From Ananas comosus (taxonomy: Eukaryota > Streptophyta > Magnoliopsida > Poales > Bromeliaceae), in the NCBI RefSeq assembly GCF_001540865.1, contig NC_033635.1, forward strand, positions 2,996,231 through 3,060,230: a stretch of 64,000 nucleotides of DNA. Reading direction: 5' to 3'. Shown here piece by piece: positions 10,595-22,294 of the stretch. Made by a program: the position numbers and the translations under genes. Position 1 is the first letter of the stretch, and every line of letters starts with the position of its first letter. The notes under the pieces are model-generated. The model did no database searches, was not told where the DNA came from, and saw nothing but the letters and a program-made list of their open reading frames with translations.

Positions 10595-13019
10595 ATGCAG
10601 GTTATCGATCCTTTTTTTTTTCTCTTTTTTCCCCTAATATTTGTTTTGAATTAACGGGAACCTGTAGATTCCAAAACCCTAGGTTGCGTTTTACTTTTTT
10701 TTAACCTTTAAGATCTTTGATACTCGTTTAGGTGCGAGCATCATGATGGTAAACTATGTTTTAAAAGTTTAATTCTTAGGTTATTTTGATGCGTCATCCA
10801 GTAGATTGTGAAACCCTAGATAAAGGTCTCGATTTTTTTTTCTTTTTTTTTGATGTGAGTGGTATTAACGCGCTCTCTTAAACCCTAAAGTTCGAATTTT
10901 TACAAATTGTTGCGTTGTGTGTGATGTATGGTAGGGTAAAGTGAATCATCAGCGTACTTTATCCTCAATATGGCGCAATTCTGTTAGGATTGCTTAGTTA
11001 TATAGATTATTTTTTATGTTTTCAAAGCTCTGTTGTCAAAAAAGAAAAAAATTGTTTAAAAAAAATGTTGGATTGGAAGTTGAAGAAATTTTTCCGCTTC
11101 AAACTATTAACGGAAATATATGATTAATGGTATAAGGAATTTCTTATTCTCTCATGAATCTTTTGTTTATTGAGAATCGCATCATCTTAAAGCCTTGTTA
11201 ATGAATATGAGTGGAACCTTTTTTCAATATTTGTCTATTAAGATCTGGTTATAGGCAGTTGTTTCATTTGCTTCCTAATTGGAATTAAGTTGCTGAGAAG
11301 TAAATACATGGGATAAGAGTATTTAGTCTCTTCACGGATCGGACGAGTCCACATGAAAATTATCCTTGTCACACTTACGCCTGGTTTGGTAGTATGGTGG
11401 CTAAAAGCATCATTTTGGAAATGTGACGAGGGAGGGAGGATTTGAAGAGGAGGGAGGGGTGCGGGTGAAGCGGTTTTAGATTGGAGGAGGGAAGTAGTTT
11501 CGACAAAATTTTCCGTTGGATCACAAAAGTTTGCTCTTACTAACGTATCTCTCTTTCTTTCTCAAGTAGTCCAATAAAAAGTTCTTATTGATTCTTTGTA
11601 AAAATCCCGTTAACGGTTCTTCCAAGTATGAGTGGTAAATTGGACTTCCTGTATTTCGGGGATCTAGAAGCAACTTCCGACAGCCGACAGCCGACAGCCG
11701 ACCATAGCGAAAACCATGTTCCTAGGATTGTGAATTAGGGTTCATATTTGGAGTAATCGTAAACAACAAGATGGTTTATATTAAGTATTTCCTGCTACAA
11801 AGACATGTGGATACAATATAAATCAACTGTTAGGTTTTATTAGACCTTTTGGAGTTCTCCTTTTTTTAACTTAATTTTTCTTGTATTGAAGTTTTGGTTG
11901 TTTATATATTTTTTTAACTTTTTTTTGCTTTATTTTAGTTGTGTTGCTTTCTAACTGTGGTAACTCTATTTATGTACTCAGGCCAGCGACAGATTTAACA
12001 TTAACTCTCAGCTTGAGCATCTGCAAGCCAAGTATGTTGGAACAGGGCATGCGGACTTGTCTAGATTGTAAGTCACTAGGTCCATAAATATGTTATAACT
12101 GATTTTGAATAATCTTATTATAATTTTTTATTTGTTTTTGGTGTTAAGTGAATGGGCAGTAAACATTCAGCGGGACAGCTATGCATCCTATATTGGTCAC
12201 TATCCCATGTTAGCATACTTTGCTATAGCGGCAAATGAATCAATTGGGCGAGAGTGCTACAATTTCATGCAGGTATCTTCGACTATTTTTTCCATTCTTT
12301 TTCTATATCGGGCCGTATTGTGGAAACTATTGATCTTACTACTACGTCATTGGCTAATCTGTGAAGCTTGATGTATACTAACTTTAGTTAACTCCACATT
12401 GTTAGATCACAATCAGAAGTCCTAATTTTCATTTTGTCAAGATAGAAATATTTTTTCGTGTTATCATGTTTTGACCCAATCATGAGCCCATAATGAGCTA
12501 TGAGCTTATTTTGCTGCTCTAAATGGTGCTGCGTATATTGAGCATGATGAAAATAGTGTAAAAGGAGTTCCGTAACAGGCTTTTGCTTAGATTTGCCATT
12601 CTGTATTGCCATTCTATCATTTTGCGATGAACGATACACCCTATCTATACGATAAAAATCTAAACTGTAAAAATATATGCTGGCCACATACAAGTACCTT
12701 GCATTGTTGATTTTAGAATGGCCTGAAGTGTAAAGTGAATTGAACCTAGTGATTCATGATAATCTTACAGATGTTAACGGGTCAAATAAAAAATTTGATT
12801 AGTACTTCGATTAACATTCTACATCAATTCAAAATACTTCTGATGGTGGCGATATTTCTCTCCTGACAAATGAAGAAAAATAGCAGAGTAAAATAAACCT
12901 CACTATGAAGCAAGTGGCATGCCATCTTACATTTTTCATTTTCTTCCTTTTGATTTGATGTCGTCTTTCAGAAAATGTTGTTGCCGTGTGGTCTTCCTCC
13001 ACAGCGGGATGAAGATTGA
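10595..13019 (+). CDS. SF3B5: Splicing factor 3B subunit 5 (SF3b10), array copy B
   Basis: Second complete copy. Coding exons 10595-10600, 11982-12067, 12149-12272 and 12972-13019 encode an 87-aa protein identical to copy A, including Ala59 and Cys67. All splice sites are preserved. Exons 2-4 and the flanking introns lie in the nearly identical tract shared with unit A; exon 1 and the promoter lie in the more diverged part, so the two copies could differ in regulation although not in product. Confidence 0.93.
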
Positions 13020-13639
13020 GGTGCTCGTAGTTTCGATTTCAAGCTTGTCCGTGTCGGTCCTCTTCCTGTAGTCGGTGCTTCCCATTGCAAAGAAAGTGAA
13101 GAGCAAAAAGATTGCCTATCAGCCACTTGATGATCTTTTCTTTCTTCTTCTACATTTTTTCTTTCAGTGGTGTTATTGAGAGGATTGCCGCGAGCGTGCG
13201 TTCTAAACTTACACAACATGTTTATTTTTTCTTTGTGGCAAGAATGTGTTAAGCTACTTATCTAAAGCAGAACAGTATGAGAAACATCAACTCGAGGTCC
13301 TCGAGGCGCATACTATTATTGATATTAAAACTAAATTTGATCTGATAGAAGGAGAGTTTGATGGAAATTTATATTTCAATAACCATGTGGGGGATGTGCT
13401 TTTAGTTCATTTGATTGGAACCTCATTTCCGAGGGCATGCTAATATTTACTGAGAAGTGTTTCCATTCATGTGGTTTTATGGTACTATTGTTAGTGCTTT
13501 GCTTTACTCCTTGTCGACGAATGGTTTTCCTGTCTGATTTGGCTTGGTTGAAGCTTCTCCCAAAGTGCTATTTGAGACATTATAAACTTTTGTTTTGTCG
13601 AGATCTTCCTGATATTCTCCCATTGTAGCAGGAGCAATA
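13020..13639 (+). other. 3' flank of SF3B5 copy B, junction into unit C
   Basis: Probable 3' UTR, then the array junction at 13226. Nothing else recognisable. Confidence 0.5.
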
Positions 13640-14067
13640 TGTCACGGGCTTAGCGTTTTTGTTCGCAAAGTCCGTGCAGCGTCCGCCTTCCTGCTCGAAG
13701 ATGGACAAGTCTTCCTCCGTGTTGCTAGTCCGGACCTTCGTGTTCTACGACTAAGTATGCAAAAGAAATGACAAAGAGAGAGAGGCAGAAGTTCGTTCAA
13801 AAAATTAAGTATTCCACTATTTAGAAAAAGAGATTACAGCATACAAACACATTCTCTCTTGTGTGTCTTGGCCTTAGCCAAATCCTATTATTTATAGGTT
13901 TATGGATATAATGAATCTAGCCACTCAACACACCTACTATCTCACTCATAATGAGCATTTATAATAGCCAAAAGTACAGGAGTCATTCTATTAACTCTTG
14001 GTAGTTTTATAATCTTTGAGTTTCCATCATTGATGGAAAAAGTTACAAAATTTTTCATCTCTCCACA
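13640..14067 (+). mobile_element. LTR-like segment, unit C
   Basis: Counterpart of 415-842, also 428 bp, with conserved TG...CA ends and a TATA-like element (ATTTATAGG near 13892). Confidence 0.33.
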
Positions 14068-14106
14068 GCGGGTTGGGTTTTCTGGGCGTCGACCTGCAGG
14101 GCCTAC

Positions 14107-14616
14107 ATGCAAGGTGTCGATCCCTACGTCGTGGCGCTGGACATCGACGCTGCGGCCGTGGTGCCGTCCTCGCGGATCGTGCCTCTCCCCACCGAGGCGG
14201 TCGCCGCTGGCTCACCGGATGACTACGAGATCCAGATCGCGTGGTGGGGCGAGACCGGGTCGTGCTTGATCCAGTACCGGAAGCCCGCGTTTGCTTTCGC
14301 GCTGTGGTTGCTTGCGACGACGAAGACGAACGAAGAGGATGCGACGGCGACGACGGCGACGGCGTGGAAAAAGATTTGTGAGGTGGGGATTGAAGAGATC
14401 AAGCTGAGGAAGAGGCATATCGGGTCGTTCACGCTGATAAATCGCGACATTCTCATCTTCATCACCCTGCAGCGGTGCCCGCTCTACGGTTACAGCCTGA
14501 GCAGCCGGCAGCTGAAGAAGCTTCGCCGCGTTGACTCGCCGTATTCAGCGCTGATCCCTTACGCGAACACCCTGCGCCCCTGCAGCAGGGATGACAAGGT
14601 CATCGCCGAGAAATAG
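14107..14616 (+). pseudogene. F-box-associated-domain gene, 3' exon only (unit C); 169-aa ORF open
   Basis: Same length and frame as the unit A copy (ATG 14107, TAG at 14614-14616). It differs by a few substitutions, for example LDIDA rather than LDVDA and QRCPLYG rather than QRRRLYG. No F-box lies upstream. That two of three copies stay open while the third has compensating indels is the only hint of any constraint. Confidence 0.5.
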
Positions 14617-14944
14617 ATGAATAGTAATTTGTTGTATTTTGATTTTCTCTCTTCTATTTGTACTATACTAATATAGCATGAAGCATCAATTAGAGTTGAG
14701 TTACTACACTTTTAGAATCACAAACTTTCAACTTTTGAACTCTTAAATTCATAAATTGTATGATAGTGATTATCTAGGGTTCAAGAACCAAAAAATAGAA
14801 AGTATATGCTTTTAAAAATATGGTAGCTTCATTGGCACGCGTTTATTAATATTTTTTGTAAATTTCTTTTAATTATTTTTTTACGCTGAAGTTCAGTAAT
14901 ATCGTGTACTTTTTTTTTTTTGATAATTACCATAAAGTTCTTGT
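14617..14944. other. Spacer, unit C left of the hAT insertion
   Basis: Matches the spacer of A and B. Nothing coding is seen. Confidence 0.5.
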
Positions 14945-14952
14945 TTGATGTC

Positions 14953-16256
14953 TAGGGGTGGAAACGAGCCGAGCTCGAGCGAGCTTACCTCGGCTCAAAT
15001 TCGGCTTGAAATTAATTTCGAGCCTACATTTAAGCTCAAGCTTGGATTGAAATTAATTCGAGCCGAGCTCGAGCGAGCCTAATTTCAAGTCGGGCGAGCT
15101 CGAGCCCTAAACGAGCCGCTTGAAATTCTCAACATTATACGATCAATAGTTTAATTTGTATAAAATATTATCTATAATTTGATACAAAAATATGTCTAAT
15201 AGTTCAAAGTACAAAATAATTATATGAAATATAGTATTATAGTATGAAAAAAAATAATTTATGAGTTGAATATCTAATTTTTTCAGTCTCACATATTTTT
15301 TCTTCCGCCTTCAATCTCTATATTATTCATTTTCATTTATGCAGTCAAAAATAAATAAATTATATAGATAAATATTGGATTAAACTATCCAATCATATAT
15401 AACTAAAATTAAAATTTTATATGAATAATAATTTTTTACTTTAAAAATATTCTGTATATTTTCTCAAGCATACAATTAATAGCAAGGTAGGCAACGGCGG
15501 GCATATGATGTTACTTGGTAACTTAGAGGGCTTCCGGCTTGGCCACTTAGGGTGAGAGACAGAAAAAGAGAAAGAGAGAAACATATTGAAAATTTAGAGC
15601 TCTGTGAAAGAAAGAAAGAAAGAAAAAATATATAAATTTAGTAAATTTTTGCTTTTTTATTTGTCTATTGGGTTTGTTTTTATGGGCCAACAACATTGGC
15701 CCAATTTTAACTAAACTCTGATTATTCACTAAGCCTATATATAATTAAAATATATTATATTTATATATTTTTTAATATATATATATATATATATAGTGGT
15801 AGAATTACTATGCTATAGAAAATATTGAGGATTTGATATTTTGGAATATTTGACCCTCTGATTAAAAATTGTATAGTTGGGATGATTGCGGTCTCCCCTA
15901 GGATTAAATAATACTCTTAGGATTGAGTGGTCCCTACAAGATAATAATAATATTAATCCAAAAATAAGAAATGATTAAAGGGATTGACCTAAGAATCAAA
16001 AAATCGAAAGCACCAGATCTCTATACTCTCGATAGTATAGTAGCTTTACTATATATATATATATTCGAGCTTTTCGAGCTTTTCGAGCCTAATTCGAACG
16101 AGCCGAGTAATACTCAAGCTCGGCTTTGAAATGAATTTCGAGCCCTTTTTTTTTGTTCAAGCTTGGCTCATTTAATTTCGAGTCGAGCTCGAGCGAGCCA
16201 AATATCGAGTCGAACGCGAGTCGAATGCGAGCCGGCTTGCTCATTTGCCAGCCCTA
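14953..16256. mobile_element. Non-autonomous hAT-like DNA transposon
   Basis: A 1304-bp insertion starting TAGGGGTGG and ending CCAGCCCTA, flanked by an 8-bp duplication TTGATGTC (14945-14952 and 16257-16264). The empty site is preserved in units A and B (…TTTGATGTCTACAACATCC). An 8-bp duplication with TAGGG termini is typical of hAT elements. Subterminal regions (14953-15120 and 16066-16256) are dense in GAGCCGAGCTCGAGC words in both orientations. The AT-rich interior has no transposase ORF. Confidence 0.87.
15793..16054. mobile_element. MITE-like element nested inside the hAT element
   Basis: The left end TATAGTGGTAGAATTACTAT pairs imperfectly with the reverse complement of the right end (TATAGTAAAGCTACTATAC), both within runs of TA. 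About 260 bp, no coding capacity. The TA-repeat flanks make exact borders uncertain. Confidence 0.45.
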
Positions 16257-16264
16257 TTGATGTC

Positions 16265-17594
16265 TACAACATCCTTTTATGATTTCTTAGTTAAGTACGA
16301 GATTGGAATCAGGTTTGTTTGCATCTTGCTTCAGATATTAATCTGGCTTATTATAGACAATTTTTATTTCTTCAAAATTTCTGTTCAGATTTCTTTGCCT
16401 CCTAAATCAACGAACTTTGATTAATGCACAATCCTATCTCATTATAGGGCCATTCATACGAAAAAGGATCTTTTGGAAAAATTTTAGTTATAGGGCCATT
16501 CATACGAAAAAAGGATCTTTTAGAAAAACTTTAGTTATTGAATACATAATCTAATTGGACATAATAAAAGCATAGGTAGCACTATCAACAGGTCGAATAC
16601 TAGTTATGACCAGCTTGAGATTGGTTTGAAATTATTAGAGGTCGCTTGATGTATCACTCGAACAAAAAGTTTAGGTCATGCTCGGATTGCAATTTAATAA
16701 GCTAGCTCAGTTCGTTTATTAGATGAACGGTTTGACCTCAAGTACATTTCGAGTTGAACACGCGCGAGCTTACTCGCCAATGATGAGCTGATTTTCAACC
16801 CTATTTGACTAGATTTTGAATTGATCATATATTATTCTCAATTTATATTAAGTTAGAACTAATAAAATTATAACTATATTTTAAAATAAAGGAAATATGT
16901 ACTTTAAATAAATTAAAGTATTGCATTTTCAGTTAGACTAGATTTGAATTGTGAATAAATACATTCTGACTTGATTTCTAATTAGGCTAGATTTTGGTTA
17001 TGAATATGTTTATTCTGATTCTACTTTAATTTTTATAATCAATATATGTTTAAGAGCGACCGATAATCTGTTTACGGGCTAAACGGTTAGTTAAACTAAA
17101 TTTCAAATATGAATACTCTATTTTAATAATTAAGGTATAAATCTAAATTTTAATTTTTCTTTCTATTTTTCTCTTAATTATTTGATTTTTTTCTCTAGAT
17201 TATTCTTCGTAATGATCATATAAATATTTAACGGACCAAGTTATTCTTTTATTTTTTTTATTACTATTCTTGTTATCATTTGAAAAGAATTATTATTTGT
17301 ACGTCTAAAAAGAGGAGTAAATTTTACACTTCTCAACTTAAAATTCATAAAATTTTAAAATAATTTTTTTAATAAAAAAATTTTACGTCGTTGAGTTGAG
17401 TAAAGAATAATATTTGTTTGAATAAATTATTTTGTACACCCACATGTCCTTTTTTTGTGTTTTATTTCGCTTTTGGCCCGTCCAGAAGCCATTCGTCTCT
17501 CTCCCCCCGCTACCTTACCGTTCCGCGGGTTCTAAACCCTAACCCTAGAGCCGGGGAACGAAGGGTCGCTCGTCATCCTCTGAGGTCCCAGGCC
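16265..17594. promoter_or_regulatory. Spacer and promoter of the intact J-protein gene
   Basis: Continues the array spacer. The proximal promoter has TTTTGGCCCGTCC (about 17471) and a telo-box AAACCCTAA at 17534-17542. The site II word TGGGCTT kept in A and B reads TGTGTTT here (about 17456). Confidence 0.6.
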
Positions 17595-20500
17595 ATGGCG
17601 GAGCCGCGCAAGAGGTGCTTCTACGAGATCCTCGGCGTGAGCCGCGACGCCTCCCAGGAGGAGATCCGCTCGGCCTACAAGCGCCTCGCTCTCCAGCTTC
17701 ACCCCGACAAGGCGGCGGCGGCGGCGGCCTCCTCCGCAGCCGCCGACGACGCCGCCGTGGCGGCCACCGCCGCGTTCCAGGAGCTCCGCCATGCCTACGA
17801 GGTCCTCTCCGACCCCAAGGAGCGCGCCTACTACGACTCCCACCGCTCCCAGATCCTCTTCTCCGACGCCGCCGCCGCCAAATCGCACAAGGCCTCCTCG
17901 TTTGCCGACCTCGACCTCTTCTCCTTCTTCTCCAATTCCGCCTTCTCCGGCTTCTCCGACACCGGCCGCGGCTTCTACAAGGTCTACGGCGACCTCTTCG
18001 CCAAGGTCTACGCCAAGGAGCTCTGGTTCGCCACCACCTTCGGATCGGGGCCCGGCGCCGTCCCCCCCGCGCCGCTCATCGGTAATCTCGATAGCCCCTA
18101 TGAGCAAGTTACCGCCTTTTATAATTACTGGCTAGGGTTTTGCACCGTTATGGATTTTGCGTGGGTCGACGAGTACGACGCCATGGCCGGGCCCAATCGG
18201 AGGTCGAGGAGGGCGATGGAGGAGGAGAATAAGAAGCTGAGGAAGAAGGCTAAGAGGGAGTACAATGATTCCGTCCGCGGGCTCGCGGCTTTTGTGAAGA
18301 AGAGGGACAAGAGGGTGGTGGATATGATGAGGAAGACGAAGATGGAGGAGGAGAAGCGGAGGGCGGCGGAGAAGGAAAGGAAGAGGGAGGAGGAGAGGAA
18401 GAAGATGGAGCGGGCAAGGGCTTATGAGGAGCCCGAGTGGTCAAGAATCAATGAAAAGGAGGATGTTATAGGATTTGATGATGACGGTGAGGATGATGAT
18501 GAAAAAAGCAAGAAGAAGAAGAAAGGTGGTGAGGAGTTCTATTGCGTTGCTTGTAATAAGAAGTTTAAGTCGGATAAGCAGTGGAAGAACCACGAGCAGT
18601 CGAAGAAGCATAGAGATAAGGTGGCGGAGCTGAAGACGATGTTCAAGGAGGAAGAAGAGGTATTTGATGAGGAGGAAAGAGATGGAGATGAAGTCTTTGC
18701 CGACTTTGATTACGAGCCAGCACCGGAATCTGAGGATGGTGAGGCAGTGGATGAACTATGTTCAGATGTGCAGGATGATTTGAAACTGCATGAAGAGAGT
18801 GTTGAAGATGAGGATATGGAGGGTGGTGATGATAAATCATTGGATACAGACAATGAAGCGAGCATCTTAGAATCAATGGTCTCAGGACGCAAGGCTAGAA
18901 AGAGCGATAGTTTGAATCACCAAGATAGTGCATTTAGTAGCATCGATCATCATGAAATTGATGGAGAGAACTCCATGGCGAATGATGATACCAGATCAAG
19001 AGGTCGCCGGAATCGAGCATCAAGAAGACGGTCCAATTATGATGGCTATGATGAAGCAGTGAGGACACAGAAAGACGGAAGTCAGCAGGACGAAAGTGGG
19101 CATCATAATCGGGAGAGAGGTGCTGACGATAATAAGGAGGGTTCTTGTCTGGTTGAGGAGGTTGTTACTCAAAAAAAGGGAGATCGAGCCGCCAAAAAGA
19201 ACCAGAAGCCTAAAGAGAACCAGGTTGATGGGAAAGGAGCTGGTAAGACAGAAAGAGCTGGCGACCAAAATCATTCATCAAAAGCAAGGAAGCAAAAGGT
19301 AAATAGTCTAAGAGCCATATTACATCCTTTTCTTCTCTATTCTACTCGTGAATTGTTTGCATAACCTGTAAATTTTTTGTGTAACCTGATTGTATTAAGA
19401 TTAACCTGTGGGGCACATTTTACTAGCGACAAGTAGGAGAAAGGAAGAAATAACTTGGATATTCTCGTCATAAGGTTGGTTTGATGCTTGAACAAATAAT
19501 AACTAATGAAAGCCTTGTGGAACAGAATCTGAAAACCATGTGGTACATGCACGAGGAGAAAACTATACCTTCAGACTTTGAAGTTCTATTGGTTAACTGA
19601 AGCCTTGTACACGAAATGAATCTGTTAGATGAGACTCATGCATAGCAAGAAAACTGATGCTGCCAAAACTTACGTAAAACAAATATGCGTTAGATAGTTG
19701 GGTCAATTTCAAATGTTAGGTACTAATTGCTGCAAGTAATCATAGGTTGAATCAAATAGGAAGTTTTTAATTTCCAAATTTTGGATTTTCTTTACGATAT
19801 TTATTATGTAGGAAGTTGTATTTGGATTACAGTCAAGGATAATTGAGAACATTGTATAATCTCCCGTTGTTTTGTAAGTATTAATAATGATAAATTGATA
19901 AATATTGGCTGGAATTTAGTTCACAAACTTAATGGACTAAGAAGTACGTCTACATTATCTATCATGTTGTACGATTTCTTCTCACCATTCACATGTTACT
20001 GAATCCTTTGTCAAACCATTGGTCAACCAAAAAATTGTGAACAATCATGAATTTGAAAAAAAAAGGAAGGAAAAAAAACTCATATTATGACTTTGTTTGT
20101 TAAGTGCCTCATGCGGAATTTCTGGTCTTGCTTTAATATTTTACCAGTATTTTTTCCATTTAATAACTGTTTATGACACTTGTTATTGCAAACTATCAAT
20201 GGGGCTAATAGTTTGCTGTATGTGCTTTCTTCCCACGCCCTTGAAGCCCTAAGTTCTGTAAACATCTTTGCACGGACTAGTTCGCTAGGAAAGAATTAAT
20301 ATTGCACAACAAGTGAGCATTAAGTCCTGCAACATTATAAACTATCTTAGATATATTGCACTGAAATCAATTTTGCGAATATCTGTTGCTTACTTGAAAG
20401 ATCTATGTTTGTAGTAAACTGAACCATAAGCCATTTGTACCAGGCAAAAGACGCACCAAGTAATTCATGCGGAACATGTGGGGAAAGCTTTGAATCAAGG

Positions 20501-20656
20501 TACCAACACATCCCAATCTTTCTTCTGGTTCACATTCTCTTTTGTGTCATAGTTTGTGCCTTCTGTTTGTGGTTGAGAATATATGCTCTTTATTCCAGGA
20601 ACAAGCTATTTGCACATCTGGGCAACACAGGCCATGCCATGCTTAAGTCACGATAG
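17595..20656 (+). CDS. J-domain zinc-finger protein, JJJ1/DNAJC21 type
   Basis: Hsp70 cochaperone for late cytosolic maturation of the 60S ribosomal subunit in the yeast Jjj1 and human DNAJC21 family (Arabidopsis At1g74250-like). Exons 17595-19298, 20444-20499 and 20599-20656 give 605 aa with consistent phases. Domains: J-domain from residue 8 with HPD at 36-38, an Ala-rich insert at about 40-58, and helix III/IV with [12 protein letters not shown]; a conserved middle with [12 protein letters not shown] and FYNYWLGF; a long charged coiled-coil-like region (about 195-285); a first C2H2 finger at C317/C320/H333/H339; acidic and basic low-complexity regions; and a second C2H2 finger split over exons 2-3 (C577/C580/H593/H599), ending at residue 605. 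The start is chosen at [11 protein letters not shown] because upstream in-frame codons are promoter sequence also present in the truncated copies. Exon 1 is strongly GC-rich at its 5' end. Telo-box and site II-like promoter motifs fit co-regulation with ribosome-biogenesis genes. Confidence 0.93.
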
Positions 20657-22294
20657 AACGACTCCCGAGCAACTGCCGCATTTGCATTGGTGATATTGTT
20701 CTTGTATATTACGAACAGAAGCGAAAAAAACCTTTTTTATAGCGCGTGCATTAAAAGACCACTGAGATAGCCTTGGTACTCTGGTTTTAGGAGCCCTTCC
20801 TGATGGAACGTATACAAGTGGATGAAGGGGAAATTGGAGGAATTTGCACTCTACCCCTTCTTATATGATTTCTATTATTAAATTCTTTTTATTATTTTTT
20901 TCTCCTTCATGCACACAATGTAATGGGCAACCTTTTTGCCTGTGATCGGGTTCTCTGTTTTTTTTGTCCCTTTTCTTTTGAAGACTTGTAAAATGTTGAT
21001 TAAATTTTGAGGCAATAAGCAGTAGGGACTGGGAAACAGTAAACACATTTTTTTAATGAAGTTTAAAAAGATTGTTTTGTTATTCCTCAATTTGATGCGG
21101 ACATGTGTATCTGCTGACCTGGTGAGCCTGCAAATCTCTCGATCGCCAAAGATGAGAATGTTAATTCCTGAACAGTAGACATAGATATAGATATCAATAG
21201 GTGATTTCAAGTCAGTGCCAATCATTCCTCGTGGAGATGACACCTCAGAACTCAGCTGACCAAGTTTTAAGTTTGACTTGAACCATACTTATGGCAGGGC
21301 TACATCATTTCAGATTTCAGAAACAACTGGTTAGTAATAAGCACAAAATCAACAACTGCACTCTCTGAACATACTCTATTTTGTTTATGATCAATAGATG
21401 ATGTCTTATCGACAATTTAGTCGCATGATCTCATGCAATTCCAGAACTCTTGATCAAGTGAGATCTGATGATACTTCAATGCACCAAAGAAGCCGTTTTA
21501 AAGCATTACATGCATCAGGCAGTTCAATCTCGAGAGTCCCTCAATAACATGATGATCAACAACAATAAATCAGCAATGGAAGTTTGTTTGTATCTAAATG
21601 ATATCAGATTCACCGGCACATCCCACCACAAAACATTCCCAAAGATACTGTCTCCTTCAATTTACGCTTGTTCCTCTGACTTAAATACTCTCTTTTGAAC
21701 CAGATGGCCTGAGCTCACAATGATTCGTCAGCCTTAAAAAATCAAATTAGGAAAGTTTCAGAGAAGATTCCCCCCTACCGAGTCCAGGAAGTAGATTAAA
21801 AGACAAGATTGCATTACAGCAACTTACCTCCTAGATGATAAGCTCAACAAGGTCGAACTACACAAGATGAAGCATTTCAAAAGGCTTAGAAAGAACAAAG
21901 ACAAATGCCAGATAGTCTCAATGATTAAGCATTTTACAACCTAAATGAGATTACATACGTGTGAACAATTGTCTACACTGCAACTTTACTCCACGTAGAT
22001 TGTGCATTCACTGAGAAAACATCAGCAAGGCAAACGTTAATCAATAGATGTCAACTTGTATATTCACAAACGCATGTATTTAAGACCTAACCTACTGTGA
22101 CTGCAGTTTCATTTACTTAAAATGACTCTCTACCATATTACCTGTACCAAGGAACTGTATAATGCTTACCTAAGCTGTCCTCAAAAAGCTTGTTCTCAGT
22201 ATTTGTTTTCAGGTAGCGGATCAAAGTAGTGGAACTATTTTTTAACAGCCATACTACCTGAGCCCTACCCTATAAGTAATTCATGATTCAGATA
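20657..22294. other. 3' flank between convergent genes
   Basis: Holds the J-protein 3' UTR (left) and the PHD-gene 3' UTR (right). Open frames here have no recognisable features. A short GATATA-type repeat lies near 21180. Confidence 0.6.

Larger units (their letters stand above)
6547..13225. repeat. Tandem array unit B (complete)
   Basis: This is the only unit complete in the window, 6679 bp long, with the same gene order as unit A. Differences from A include frameshifting indels in the F-box piece, a 43-bp promoter duplication at 9435-9520, a duplication of about 48 bp at about 7956-8050, and about 100 bp of extra AT-rich DNA near 10035-10140. The right half (about 11110-13225) is almost identical to unit A, while the left half is visibly more diverged. 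Confidence 0.93.
13226..17712. repeat. Tandem array unit C, left part only
   Basis: This copy matches units A and B from the SF3B5 3' flank through the F-box piece and the J-protein promoter up to codon 39 of the J-protein. There it continues into the intact J-protein gene instead of an SF3B5 gene. It is interrupted by a 1304-bp hAT-like insertion (14953-16256) absent from A and B. Unit C therefore looks like the ancestral right-hand edge of the array. Confidence 0.9.
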
